From Flammeovirga sp. EKP202 (GTDB lineage Bacteria; Bacteroidota; Bacteroidia; Cytophagales; Flammeovirgaceae), in NCBI RefSeq assembly GCF_014534745.1, contig NZ_JACVVP010000021.1:1-64000 (forward strand): DNA of 64,000 nt, written 5' to 3'. The notes below the pieces were generated by a model. That model had not been told where the DNA came from. It did not search any database and saw only the letters and a program-made list of their open reading frames with translations. Numbering within the stretch: position 1 is the first letter of the stretch; every line of letters starts with the position of its first letter. Below, piece by piece: positions 43,649-52,583 of this stretch. A program made the translations under genes and the position numbers.

Positions 43649-44232
43649 GCTTGTGGTTTTTTCTTTCGTTTATATAAAAATAAATTCCATTTTTCTTCGG
43701 CTACTCCGTGCTTGTCCATCTCCGATCTTGCCATAGTAAAAAACAAATCAGACAGACGGTTGATGTACGAAGAGATATAGTCTAATACACTTTCCGGATC
43801 TTCATGACGTAAAGTCACCAAGGTGCGCTCGCCTCTTCTCACTTGTGTTCTGCACACATGGCACAAAGCTGAAATCTCATTTCCTCCCGGTAGTAAGAAA
43901 TAATCCGAAGGACTACTCATTTTCCCTTCCATTTCATCGATCCATGCTTCGCAAAATTCTGCTCCGTCAGTGGGGTGAGGATTTTGGTTTTCTTTTTTAG
44001 AATCTGATGGTCGAGCCAAATGTGACATCATATTCATCATGTCTTTTTGAACTCTATGTAAATTCGGTTGCCACTCGTGATCATTGCCTAATTTTGATCT
44101 TAATAGACCGATGGTCGAATTCACTTCGTCCAGTGTACCTATGCATTCTAAACGGGGAGCATCTTTGAACTCTCTTTTTCCGCCGAATACGCCTGTTTTT
44201 CCTGAATCACCTTTTCTAGTGTAGATTTTCAT
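43645..44232 (-). CDS. cobO: Cob(I)yrinic acid a,c-diamide adenosyltransferase (PduO type)
   Basis: A 195-residue PduO-type adenosyltransferase with the ATP motif YTRKGDSGKTGVFGG near the start, the RLECIGTLDEVNSTIGLLRS helix and the C-terminal RSEMDKHGVAEEKWNLFL; RTQVRRGERTLV carries the conserved Arg residues. It adds the upper adenosyl ligand to cobalt using ATP. It is the first gene after the inverted-repeat gap and overlaps cobW by 4 nt. The symbol cobO is by role; by fold it is PduO/EutT-like. Confidence 0.92.
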   Translation of the reverse strand: MKIYTRKGDSGKTGVFGGKREFKDAPRLECIGTLDEVNSTIGLLRSKLGNDHEWQPNLHRVQKDMMNMMSHLARPSDSKKENQNPHPTDGAEFCEAWIDEMEGKMSSPSDYFLLPGGNEISALCHVCRTQVRRGERTLVTLRHEDPESVLDYISSYINRLSDLFFTMARSEMDKHGVAEEKWNLFLYKRKKKPQA

Positions 44233-44282
44233 AGCGTAAGAGTTTATTTGTTATGTATTTGGACTATTCTGATTCCATCATC

Positions 44283-44306
44283 AGCCCATGATTTAAATCA
44301 TGGGTT
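44283..44306. repeat. Perfect 20-bp palindrome in the cobO-cobB gap
   Basis: CCCATGATTTAAATCATGGG at 44285-44304 reads the same on both strands and extends by a G-T and an A-T pair. Hairpins of this look occur in repetitive extragenic elements of Bacteroidota, but I cannot test copy number here. Confidence 0.75.
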
Positions 44307-44330
44307 GGTGATGGAGTAGATTCAATATCG

Positions 44331-44468
44331 CAAGTGTTAAGCCGGCAGGCGTCACTTGTGATTTATAATTGGCGAAGTCTCCCGACTTCGAAAGACAATA
44401 TTATTCACCTAGAAGTCAGGAGACTTCGCCAATAGACAGTTCCAAGTGACGCTATCGCTTAACACTTG
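44331..44468. repeat. Nested inverted-repeat element (about 138 bp)
   Basis: Outer arms 44331-44358 and 44443-44468 pair (CAAGTGTTAAGC with GCTTAACACTTG; GCGTCACTTG with CAAGTGACGC). Inner arms 44368-44389 and 44412-44433 pair over 22 bp with one mismatch. The centre is about 22 bp. The right arm runs into the last codons and stop of the cobyrinate diamide synthase gene. It looks like a small non-autonomous or REP-type element. Confidence 0.8.
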
Positions 44469-45786
44469 AAACATGGTTATTTTGTATATGATGAAGCAAC
44501 TGCTGAAGGTCTCCTACTTCACCAAAATAAAAGTGGATGTAAGAGGCCAATACGTTTTTATATTGATAGATTTTTGTTGGAACTTCTTGCTCTCTTGCAC
44601 TCCAAACGGTTCCAACGGTGGTTACATTTTCGTCTTGATGGACTTTTGAATAATGGAATTCGTGTCCTTTGATGATAAAATCATCGATGTCAATTTTTCG
44701 ATAACCCAATGTGAGTTTCATGGCTTCCATTGAACTTGTAAAAGGGAATACTCCCACCATTGATAATTCATTTCCTTTTTGATCCACCATACTTTTCCCG
44801 AGGTACATCATCCCTCCGCATTCGGCGATGATTTGTCCTCCGTTTTCAGCGTAACTTTTGATGCTTTCTCTCATTTTCACATTTGCAGAAAGCTCTTGTG
44901 TATAACATTCCGGATAGCCTCCTGGGAAATAAACCAAATCGGCATTGGGGAGTTCTTGGTCGTGAATTGGGCTGAAAAACTGCACGGTTCCTAATTGCTT
45001 TAAGGCTTCAATATTTTGATAATAACTGAAGTTGAAACCTTCGTCTTGTGCCACTGCTATTTTGTAGTCAGGATTTGAAGTTTCCGCCTTTTTATCAAGG
45101 ATTGTTTTTTCTCTTTGAGTAATAGAAAGTAGCTGATCAATAGCAATAGTTTCATTCATCTGATCCGCCATTTTGCCGATCATCTGATCATATTTTGAGA
45201 GGTTATCAATCGACAATCCTAAATGTCTTGAAGGAATTTTACATTCTTCAATATAGGGCACATGACCTAATGCTTTTATCCCAACATCTTCGCATGCTTC
45301 TTCTAAAAATTTGTAGTGGCTTTTTGTATTGACACGATTGAAAATCACTCCTGCAATATTCAAATCGGGATCAAAGTTTTTGAAGCCGAATAATAAGGGT
45401 GCAACGGAATAGGCTACGGATTTAGCATCGACTACAAAAATGACAGGAATATTAAGTTTCTTTGCCAACTCAGCGGTACTTCCTTCTGACTTTCTCGCAC
45501 CATCAAACAAACCCATTACGCCTTCGATACAAGCCACATCGACCTCATTGGCCAACTCATGATATGTAGCACGCATGTGTTCTTCCCTCATCATAAAAAG
45601 ATCAAGGTTGATACCCGTTTTTCCACAAGCTATTTTATGGAATTTAGGGTCGATATAATCCGGACCACTTTTGAAAGGCTGTACGCTATATCCTTTGTTT
45701 TTCAACAATCGAAGTAATCCCAATGTAACAGTGGTTTTGCCCGAATTACTTGTTGGTGCAGCGATGATGAAGCTTGCTGTTTTCAT
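44452..45786 (-). CDS. cbiA: Cobyrinate a,c-diamide synthase
   Basis: A 444-residue CbiA/CobB amidotransferase. The N-terminal ATP domain has APTSNSGKTTVTLG and the FKSGPDYIDPKFH segment. The C-terminal type-1 glutaminase domain has ECGGMMYLG with its Cys and a final ASYIHFYF. It amidates the a and c side chains of (cobalt-)hydrogenobyrinate or cobyrinate with glutamine and ATP. It follows cobU by 5 nt. Its last residues are encoded inside an inverted-repeat element, so the natural C-terminus may have been altered. Confidence 0.95.
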   Translation of the reverse strand: MKTASFIIAAPTSNSGKTTVTLGLLRLLKNKGYSVQPFKSGPDYIDPKFHKIACGKTGINLDLFMMREEHMRATYHELANEVDVACIEGVMGLFDGARKSEGSTAELAKKLNIPVIFVVDAKSVAYSVAPLLFGFKNFDPDLNIAGVIFNRVNTKSHYKFLEEACEDVGIKALGHVPYIEECKIPSRHLGLSIDNLSKYDQMIGKMADQMNETIAIDQLLSITQREKTILDKKAETSNPDYKIAVAQDEGFNFSYYQNIEALKQLGTVQFFSPIHDQELPNADLVYFPGGYPECYTQELSANVKMRESIKSYAENGGQIIAECGGMMYLGKSMVDQKGNELSMVGVFPFTSSMEAMKLTLGYRKIDIDDFIIKGHEFHYSKVHQDENVTTVGTVWSAREQEVPTKIYQYKNVLASYIHFYFGEVGDLQQLLHHIQNNHVSSVKR

Positions 45787-45791
45787 TCAAT

Positions 45792-46307
45792 TTATTCTTT
45801 TACGACCATCGGAAGGCCGGATACTACAAATGTTACTTTTTGTGCTTGCTTGGCGATAAACTGATTGATCAGTCCATGAATATCGGTAAACTGACGACTC
45901 GCTTTGTTCATGGATATTCCACCCAATCCAATTTCATTACTGACCACAATCAGAGTACAATTCTGAGCAATTAATGCGGTCCAAATTTCTTGTGCTTTGC
46001 GTAAGGCTTTTTCTTTGTCGTAAGCTACCTCATCAAAAATATTGGTCAGCCAAAGCGTAATACAATCCAATAAAACTACTTTTCCAGCAAAAATATGATG
46101 ATGAATATCAATGGGTTCTTCCACGGTAGTCCAACACTCCTCCCTTCTTTCTTGATGCAATGCAATTCGCTCATTGTGCTCCTCATCCCATTTCTTAGAA
46201 GTCGCCAAGTAAATAGGCGAATCAGATAACTCTAACGTTATTTTTTCAGCAAAAGCACTCTTTCCTGAACGTTGGCCTCCTGTAACAAAATGAATTTTTG
46301 CTTTCAT
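45792..46307 (-). CDS. cobU: Adenosylcobinamide kinase/guanylyltransferase
   Basis: A 171-residue CobU/CobP protein of normal length. P-loop GGQRSGKSAFAE is near the start, ATSKKWDEEHNERIALHQERR contains the GMP-binding His, LLDCITLWLTN is the Walker B region, and VSNEIGLGGI is present. It phosphorylates adenosylcobinamide and links GMP to it. It lies between the chelatase fusion (3 nt) and cbiA (5 nt). Confidence 0.94.
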   Translation of the reverse strand: MKAKIHFVTGGQRSGKSAFAEKITLELSDSPIYLATSKKWDEEHNERIALHQERREECWTTVEEPIDIHHHIFAGKVVLLDCITLWLTNIFDEVAYDKEKALRKAQEIWTALIAQNCTLIVVSNEIGLGGISMNKASRQFTDIHGLINQFIAKQAQKVTFVVSGLPMVVKE

Positions 46308-46310
46308 GAT

Positions 46311-47909
46311 TTAAAGGGATAGTTTTTGATAATTGCCTCTTAAACGATCGGCTAAATCTTGCATAATGCCTAATTTCACTACGCCCGTTTCCGCATCGAC
46401 TAAAGTCAAGTGATCTACTTTTTTACAATGGAATTGGTAGCTTGAAATAATGTCTTCGATGGCAGTTTCAGCACAAAAACGTCCATCGGAAATAATCACT
46501 AACTCCGTTTCTAATAAATCAAAGCCCACCAACATGCTTTTTATTTTCTTCAAAGCGGCAATGATGTTCGTCTTTCCTCCCGTCTGCAATTGCTGTATTT
46601 TTTCTGTCACAAAACCGACGTTAGAGGTTTCCTGTACTAATACTTCCGCTTCATTTTGAAAAAGAGAAATCAGTGAAAAATGTACATCCGATAATTCGTT
46701 CTTTTCTATCATCTTTTGAACCGCTCCTTTGGCATAGGCAATCACTTGATCTTTGATCATGGAACCACTTGAATCCAAAATAAAGATGACCTGCTTTTTT
46801 GTTGGTTCTACTTTTGATTTTTTGATGACTTCGAAAGTATCAGTGGCTAAATATTGGCTCACTGTTTTTCGAGTATCTGTGGAAGATTTTATTCCATTTT
46901 GATGGATGATTTGCTTATTGCTTTCCTTAAAAGACTGTTGTAGTACGACCTCTTTCTCTGGAATTACGGATTCAAATTGATTGGGAGGTGTTTCTTCTTT
47001 TGACGTTTCCGGTTGCTCCTTTTGCTCTTCTTGAGGTGGAGGATTTTGAGGCGGTTCCTGATTCGGAGGAGTTTGATTTTTACGATGCAAAAGCACAAAT
47101 TCTTGAATCGCTTTTACCTCCTCTTTGGTAACTTTCTTTCTATTTTGAAATGCCACATAAGCCCTTACCGTTTTAACTAATAAAATATCTGCTCTTAATC
47201 CTTCTACCGCATGATCAATGGCGAGTTGAGAACAATATTCTAAAACATCACTTTCTAATTCAATACTTGAAAGTCTTTCCTGTGCTGAAATTATTTGATT
47301 AAAAAGTTGTTTCTGCTCTTTATCAAAACCTTCAAAAAATGCTTTCGGATCGTCATCAAAAGCCAAGCGGTGTTGTACTATTTTTGTCCTTTCCTCTAAT
47401 GAAGTTGACGTTTTCACCTCTACCGAAAGACCAAAACGATCTTTTAATTGAGGACGTAAATCTCCTTCTTCCGGATTCATGGAGCCGATTAAACAGAAAC
47501 GACTCTTCAACTTTCTTGAAATTCCCTCCCTTTCCAAATGATAACTTCCCGTTGCGGAAGCATCCAATAGCACATCCATCAAATAATCATTCAGCAAATT
47601 GATTTCATCGATATATAAAAAACCCTGATGGGCTTGTGATAGCAAACCATGTTGGACTTCTTCTTTTTTATCATTGATGAGCTTTTCCAAATTGATATGT
47701 CCCAAAACTCTGTCTTCAGAAGCACCAATCGGCAAGTTGACAAATGGCTTTTCCATCAAATCAGACAGTGAACGGATCAAAGTAGTCTTGCCCGTTCCTT
47801 TATCGCCAACGGCTAAAACTCCTCCTAAAGTAGGATCGATGATATTAAGAATAAGTGCCAACTTAAACGATTCCTGACCGATGATGGCTGTAAAAGGGAA
47901 GTTGTTCAT
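46311..47909 (-). CDS. Fused ChlI/ChlD-like chelatase ATPase with vWA domain
   Basis: A 532-residue protein from ATG at 47909, which overlaps the stop of the upstream permease (TAATG), so translation is coupled; a longer frame upstream is not needed. Residues 1-290 form an AAA+ module (GDKGTGKTTLIRSL, LYIDEINLLNDYL, GSMNPEEGDLRPQLKDRFGL). A Pro/Glu/Gln-rich linker (about 275-330) leads to a vWA domain with MIDAS IFILDSSGSM and later TNIIAAL and IISDGR. It resembles BchI and BchD joined, and should power CobN. Stand-alone cobS/cobT chelatase genes are not seen. Confidence 0.9.
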   Translation of the reverse strand: MNNFPFTAIIGQESFKLALILNIIDPTLGGVLAVGDKGTGKTTLIRSLSDLMEKPFVNLPIGASEDRVLGHINLEKLINDKKEEVQHGLLSQAHQGFLYIDEINLLNDYLMDVLLDASATGSYHLEREGISRKLKSRFCLIGSMNPEEGDLRPQLKDRFGLSVEVKTSTSLEERTKIVQHRLAFDDDPKAFFEGFDKEQKQLFNQIISAQERLSSIELESDVLEYCSQLAIDHAVEGLRADILLVKTVRAYVAFQNRKKVTKEEVKAIQEFVLLHRKNQTPPNQEPPQNPPPQEEQKEQPETSKEETPPNQFESVIPEKEVVLQQSFKESNKQIIHQNGIKSSTDTRKTVSQYLATDTFEVIKKSKVEPTKKQVIFILDSSGSMIKDQVIAYAKGAVQKMIEKNELSDVHFSLISLFQNEAEVLVQETSNVGFVTEKIQQLQTGGKTNIIAALKKIKSMLVGFDLLETELVIISDGRFCAETAIEDIISSYQFHCKKVDHLTLVDAETGVVKLGIMQDLADRLRGNYQKLSL

Positions 47910-48622
47910 TAAGCAAAAATTGAATTGTAAATCCAGTATGATCCGATGACGATAGAAGCTACTCCTGCGAGTCCATTCATCCACTTAAAAATGGCGATGT
48001 TCTTTTCTATAAATCGACTTAAAACCGTCAATAAAGTATAGCTGTAAATGCCCATCGCTAAGATGATTCCAACAGATTCTACCAATAGAATTAATACGGC
48101 ATCCCACATTGTAGCGGAACTTAAAATCAAAGCGGAAGTCAAGGCTCCACCTGTCCCTGCCAATCCATGAAGCATTCCGACCCAAAATGAGCGGTTCATG
48201 GGATTCATAGCAATTTCTTCCCCTTGCTTTCCATGAAGGTGAATCGGGTTGGTATCTAAATGATCATGCTCTTCGATCCTTTTATGATCCTGCATCATGT
48301 CATTGATCTTGTGATTTCTTTTGATGGCCACAATACCCAACCAAATCATGATCGGACCTACTGACATTTCTGCCCAATGTGATAAATCATGAACAAAAAT
48401 CTCCGCTGTACTTTTGAACAGCAAGGCAATTCCGCCTAATAAAATCAGGGTCACTGAATGTCCTAAAGCCCATTGTGATGCTTTGAATACATTTTTAAAA
48501 GAGGCTCTTTCTTTTTTAATCGCATTTTCTGTAGCCAATACAGAAACCGCAGTAATATGATCTGGCTCAAAGGAGTGTAATACTCCTGCCATTAATGGTC
48601 GAATTAAACCTGCTCCTGTCAT
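47909..48622 (-). CDS. Predicted cobalt/nickel permease (NicO/UreH-like)
   Basis: A 237-residue protein with about six spans. The first helix has the metal-transporter signature HSFEPDHITA, and a partner GMLHGLAGTGGALTS lies in a later helix. Between them is a His-containing loop (DHKRIEEHDHLDTNPIHLHGK) that could bind metal. Family members move Ni or Co; the setting within the cobalamin operon points to cobalt uptake. It overlaps cbiD by 4 nt and its stop overlaps the chelatase start. Confidence 0.85.
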   Translation of the reverse strand: MTGAGLIRPLMAGVLHSFEPDHITAVSVLATENAIKKERASFKNVFKASQWALGHSVTLILLGGIALLFKSTAEIFVHDLSHWAEMSVGPIMIWLGIVAIKRNHKINDMMQDHKRIEEHDHLDTNPIHLHGKQGEEIAMNPMNRSFWVGMLHGLAGTGGALTSALILSSATMWDAVLILLVESVGIILAMGIYSYTLLTVLSRFIEKNIAIFKWMNGLAGVASIVIGSYWIYNSIFA

Positions 48623-49710
48623 ATCTTATTTAGTTTTATAAAATCACCCTCTTTTCCGATAAGGTAGATGGTGAGTTCTGTTTGTTTTATTATTTCTTTT
48701 GTTGTTTGATAGCATTTTTGGAGTAGTAACTGATAGAATAATTCCTCTTCTGTAAAAGGAAAAATCTCTACGAGTCTACTCGCCATATTTAATTGAAGAA
48801 TTGCTTCTTGGTTCTCTTTTGAATAGCCTCCTTCTTGAGCGATGGATTGAATAAATTCTTTGTTCCAACTGGAAACGCAACTGTGCGTATCGGTTTGTCC
48901 TTCTGCCAACTTTACTGCTTTACCCAACATGATTCCGATGGTCACTTTTCTGATGGGTGAAGTTTGAATTTTGCGAAGCGTATCACCAATCCAGTTTCCA
49001 TAATGGATATAGGCTTGTTCTGAAAAATCAGGAAATAGTGCTCGAAGGTATTTCTCACTTCTTGCTCCTGAATTGATCACGAGTTCATCAATGCCATTGG
49101 CAACTGCAACGTCAACGCCTTGCTCAATACTTGCGATGTAGGAAGAAGCCGAATAAGGTTTTACAATGCCTGAAGTACCCAAAATGGAAAGGCCGTTCAT
49201 GATGCCCACTCGCTCATTTAAAGTCTTCTTGGCGAGCTTTTTTCCATTCACCACATAAACAGTGACTGCCACCCCCATTTCCAAATCATAATCATGCAAA
49301 AGCTTTTGTAAAGCATCGGTGATCATTTTCCTTGGAACAGGATTAATGGCCGGTTCTCCTACTCCCAATTGCAAACCAGGAAGTGTGACGGTTCCTACAC
49401 CATCACCTGCTATAAACTGGATTTCCTGTGCTTCGATCAGCTGTAACTCACAACCTATTTCGGCACCGTTGGTCACATCGGGATCGTCGCCTGCATCTTT
49501 GATGACACTGCATTTTGCAGAGCTTAAAGAGTATTCGCAATAGTGAACAGGTATAGACAATATTTTCCCTATCGGTAAATGCACTTCTACCGCTTCCTGT
49601 TGTTGTTGAAAGATAATGGCCTTTAAGCCTGCTTTTGCAGCGGCCGTGGCTGAGGTTCCTGTTGTGAAACCTTCTTTCAACTCACCTTCTGGAACTTTCT
49701 TTAAACCCAT
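48619..49710 (-). CDS. cbiD: Cobalt-precorrin-5B C1-methyltransferase CbiD
   Basis: A 363-residue CbiD with the family signature LKEGFTTGTSATAAAKAGL at residues 8-26, VIKDAGDDPDVTNGAEIG, GVGTVTLPGLQLGVGEPAINPVPR and NGLSILGTSGIVKPYS. It methylates C1 in the anaerobic (early cobalt) pathway. It is the first gene after a gap of 261 nt that follows cbiJ and overlaps the permease by 4 nt. Confidence 0.95.
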   Translation of the reverse strand: MGLKKVPEGELKEGFTTGTSATAAAKAGLKAIIFQQQQEAVEVHLPIGKILSIPVHYCEYSLSSAKCSVIKDAGDDPDVTNGAEIGCELQLIEAQEIQFIAGDGVGTVTLPGLQLGVGEPAINPVPRKMITDALQKLLHDYDLEMGVAVTVYVVNGKKLAKKTLNERVGIMNGLSILGTSGIVKPYSASSYIASIEQGVDVAVANGIDELVINSGARSEKYLRALFPDFSEQAYIHYGNWIGDTLRKIQTSPIRKVTIGIMLGKAVKLAEGQTDTHSCVSSWNKEFIQSIAQEGGYSKENQEAILQLNMASRLVEIFPFTEEELFYQLLLQKCYQTTKEIIKQTELTIYLIGKEGDFIKLNKI

Positions 49711-49828
49711 GTTTATCTTTAAAATGTTACCCGGTTCCCCCTTCTCACTACTTTCAATTTTTCTTCTTCATTTTTTCCATTGATGACAAAACGAAGCAAA
49801 AAAATCTAGGCTGTGAAGTCAAAAGCTA

Positions 49829-49960
49829 AATTTCATTCCTTTCACCTCAATGATTTTAAACTCGCTGTGCTCGAACAACAAAATCATTTTTAACGGCTCA
49901 TTTCATGAAATTCTTAACACTTTTCCCTTCAATGCCGTAAGAGAGGCAGACGTTCTGCGA
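49829..49960. repeat. Hairpin-rich stretch in the cbiJ-cbiD gap
   Basis: AATGATTTT (49849-49857) and AAAATCATT (49880-49888) form a 9-bp stem around a CTCGCTGTGCTCGAACAAC loop. An outer pair (AATTTCAT near 49829 with ATGAAATT near 49905) and a small stem GCAGA/TCTGC (49946-49958) follow. The 261-nt gap 49711-49971 has no gene. It looks like a repetitive extragenic or relic element. Confidence 0.5.
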
Positions 49961-49971
49961 ACAAATAGAAT

Positions 49972-50736
49972 TTATTCAAAACCATTTTGACCTAATTTAT
50001 TTTCGAGTTCTTGAACTGTATAAACCACCTGAAAGGAAGCTGGTACTTTTGGCTCTCGAATAATAATGATCGGAATTCCACAAGTTTGTGAAGCATCAAT
50101 TTTAGTTTGAAGAAAACCGCTTGCTCCACTTTCCTTGGTCATCACTACATCAATTCCTTTTTCTTTAATCAAAGACTCTTCTAACTCCTGTTCTTGATTA
50201 GGCATGGAGAGAATCAAATCTTCTTTAGGAAAACCTGCTTTTTCAGCAATCTTTTTGGAAGATTCCCTTGGTAGAATTCTAAAAATAGATGGATGCTGTT
50301 TCCACCACTTTTCAAACTTCTCAATGGTCTGTACCCCTGTTAGTGCCAATAGTTTCTTTCCTTGAAATTGATCAAAAAGCAAGGCTTCAGCATCTTTATA
50401 ATCTTCCGCCCAAAGTATTCCGTTTTCTCCTTCTAGCTGTATTGGTTTTCTTCCAAACCGGATGACTGGAAGCTCATTTTTAAGGGCAACGGAAGCTATC
50501 GTTTGATGCAATATTTCTGCAAATGGATGAGCTGCATCAATGATCATTGAAATTTTATTTTCATGGATAAATGCATCCATGCAATCTTGATCCAATGCAC
50601 CCGAATGATATTTCATGTACGCACTCTCCTCTACCTCCACTTTTGTTTTCGTAGAGTAGATAAATGGTTGTTGACGTCTTTCAAGACACTCCATCACTTT
50701 TTTGCCTTCCGTTGTTCCTCCAAAAACCAATACCAT
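49972..50736 (-). CDS. cbiJ: Cobalt-precorrin-6A reductase
   Basis: A 254-residue CobK/CbiJ from ATG at 50736 (MVLVFGGTTEGK); a longer frame overlaps the upstream gene and is rejected. Landmarks are the N-terminal GGTTEGKKV nucleotide loop, DAAHPFAEILHQT, LLALTGVQTIEKF, RILPRES and MTKESGASGF. It reduces the precorrin-6A macrocycle with NADPH. It follows the cbiG-cbiF gene by 2 nt. The next gene in the operon is 261 nt away. Confidence 0.93.
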   Translation of the reverse strand: MVLVFGGTTEGKKVMECLERRQQPFIYSTKTKVEVEESAYMKYHSGALDQDCMDAFIHENKISMIIDAAHPFAEILHQTIASVALKNELPVIRFGRKPIQLEGENGILWAEDYKDAEALLFDQFQGKKLLALTGVQTIEKFEKWWKQHPSIFRILPRESSKKIAEKAGFPKEDLILSMPNQEQELEESLIKEKGIDVVMTKESGASGFLQTKIDASQTCGIPIIIIREPKVPASFQVVYTVQELENKLGQNGFE

Positions 50737-50738
50737 GC

Positions 50739-52583
50739 TTATGCTTCTTTTACGACGAACTTTTTGTTGGTTCTGAAGATATGTTGCCAATCAGGGCTGT
50801 ATAATTGAGAGCGATTTTTTCTAGCTCCAATTGCCTTTCCGACTACGATCAATACCGTTCTTGTTTTCTTACTGTCTTTGACGATTTGAGCGAGATCTTT
50901 TAATTGACCTTGATAAACTTCCTCGTCCTTCCAAGTCAATCGGTACATCACGGCCACTGGCGTATTTTCATCAAAATGATTTAATAATTGAGATTGTACT
51001 TTCTTGGCGATTCCGGCACTGAGGAACAAGCACATTGTCGCATTGGTCTTGGCAAATGCTTCCACACTTTCTTTGGGTGGCATTGGCGTTTTCCCTTCTC
51101 CACGCGTCAACACAATCGACTGCACTACTTCTGGGATGGTAAATTCTGATTTTAAAACTGCCGCTGCCGCACTAAATGCAGAGATCCCCGGAACGATGAA
51201 ATACTCCATTCCCAATTCATCAAAAACGGTCATCTGTTCTTGGATCGCTCCGTAAAGTGATGGGTCACCACTGTGCAATCTCACTACCGAATTTCCTTTC
51301 TTATATTCATCAAACATCAAAGTGATTTGCTCCTCCAATGTCATCATGGCTGAATTACGAACAATTGCTCCTTCCTTACACCAACTGATCATTTCCTCCG
51401 GCACCAAACTTCCGGCATACAATACGCAGTCTGCTTCTTCCAAATACTGCTTACCTTTTACCGTAATCAATTCCTCATCACCCGGACCTGCACCAATAAT
51501 GGCTACGGCAGATCTTCTCTCAAAGTCCTTGATTAATGCGATCGAATAGGTAAACTTATCGTCGTTTTCTAGGTGTACTTTTGTTTTTTCCACCAATACT
51601 TTATCCTGCTTGGAAAGTAGCATCGCTGAAGATTCTGAAACGCCATCCACTCCAATTTTAGATTGTACCATCTCACTTGGATTCGGCACTGTTACTCCGT
51701 CTATTTCTTCTTTTGAGAAAGTGGAGAATGGTAAATAGTATTTATTGGAAAGGTCGAGGTAAGCACTTTGTTGGGCTTTGATATCAATAGAACCGAATGT
51801 TTTTAAGGCTGAGAAAGCAATTTTCTGCTCTTCTAATTCCGCTTTTAATCGTGCTTCGAAAAGAGGAAAATCTAAGGTCTTCGAACAACCCGAACCTAAG
51901 GCTAATACTTTAGGTCTGTAGTAAAGAGAAGGGATATTGAAATCGTAAATTTTATATGTCACCGCGATCAATAACGCAAACTGATCCGCATTGATTTCTT
52001 CCGCATCATAAAAAACCGTCACAAAATCAGGAAGGTTTTTCTCCAAATAAACCGTGCCTTTGTCTTTTACATCCAACAATAATGCTGTCGGCTGATTATT
52101 GACAAATAAGCTGATCAAATGATTTAAAGGCTGATCTGTCTCTACCGTCCAATCATAAGTTTGGCTCAGCGTATCCAACGCCCATATTTCCTGTAAATCA
52201 CTCGATGTACTGATGATGGCTTTTCCTCCTACCACTTGTGCGATTTTCTCTGCAAATTGATTGGCTCCTCCTTGATGTCCTGAAAGCACTGACTGAATGT
52301 TTTTGCCGTGATCGTCAACGCAAACCACCGCAGGATCTGTTGCTTTTGTTTCGATAAATGGAGCAATCAAACGCACACAAATACCTAACGCACTCACAAA
52401 GCAAATGCCGTCTAATTTATGGTAATAGTTGTTCAGGTAATCACTTAAGGAAGCCACAACAGATACATTTTCGTTCTCTGTTGTTCGAGTAGTGACCACT
52501 AAAGATTTTGGGAATTCTTTCTGGAGAATAAGCGCCTGTGCTAATCCTCTATCAGTAGTGGCTATTATAGCTATTTTTTTCAT
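50739..52583 (-). CDS. cbiG-cbiF: Fusion of CbiG and precorrin-4 C11-methyltransferase (CbiF/CobM)
   Basis: A 614-residue two-enzyme protein. Residues 1-350 are CbiG: the N-terminal GICFVSALGICVRLIAP and VLSGHQGGANQFAEKIA, the middle part, and the C-terminal VLALGSGCSKT. CbiG opens the delta-lactone and releases acetaldehyde in the early-cobalt pathway. Residues about 360-600 are a tetrapyrrole methylase (VAIIGAGPGDEELITVKG, VRLHSGDPSLYG, VPGISAFSAAAAVL, VLTRGEGKTPMP) matching CbiF/CobM, which methylates C11. These act one after another. The gene overlaps cbiET by 4 nt. Confidence 0.93.
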   Translation of the reverse strand: MKKIAIIATTDRGLAQALILQKEFPKSLVVTTRTTENENVSVVASLSDYLNNYYHKLDGICFVSALGICVRLIAPFIETKATDPAVVCVDDHGKNIQSVLSGHQGGANQFAEKIAQVVGGKAIISTSSDLQEIWALDTLSQTYDWTVETDQPLNHLISLFVNNQPTALLLDVKDKGTVYLEKNLPDFVTVFYDAEEINADQFALLIAVTYKIYDFNIPSLYYRPKVLALGSGCSKTLDFPLFEARLKAELEEQKIAFSALKTFGSIDIKAQQSAYLDLSNKYYLPFSTFSKEEIDGVTVPNPSEMVQSKIGVDGVSESSAMLLSKQDKVLVEKTKVHLENDDKFTYSIALIKDFERRSAVAIIGAGPGDEELITVKGKQYLEEADCVLYAGSLVPEEMISWCKEGAIVRNSAMMTLEEQITLMFDEYKKGNSVVRLHSGDPSLYGAIQEQMTVFDELGMEYFIVPGISAFSAAAAVLKSEFTIPEVVQSIVLTRGEGKTPMPPKESVEAFAKTNATMCLFLSAGIAKKVQSQLLNHFDENTPVAVMYRLTWKDEEVYQGQLKDLAQIVKDSKKTRTVLIVVGKAIGARKNRSQLYSPDWQHIFRTNKKFVVKEA

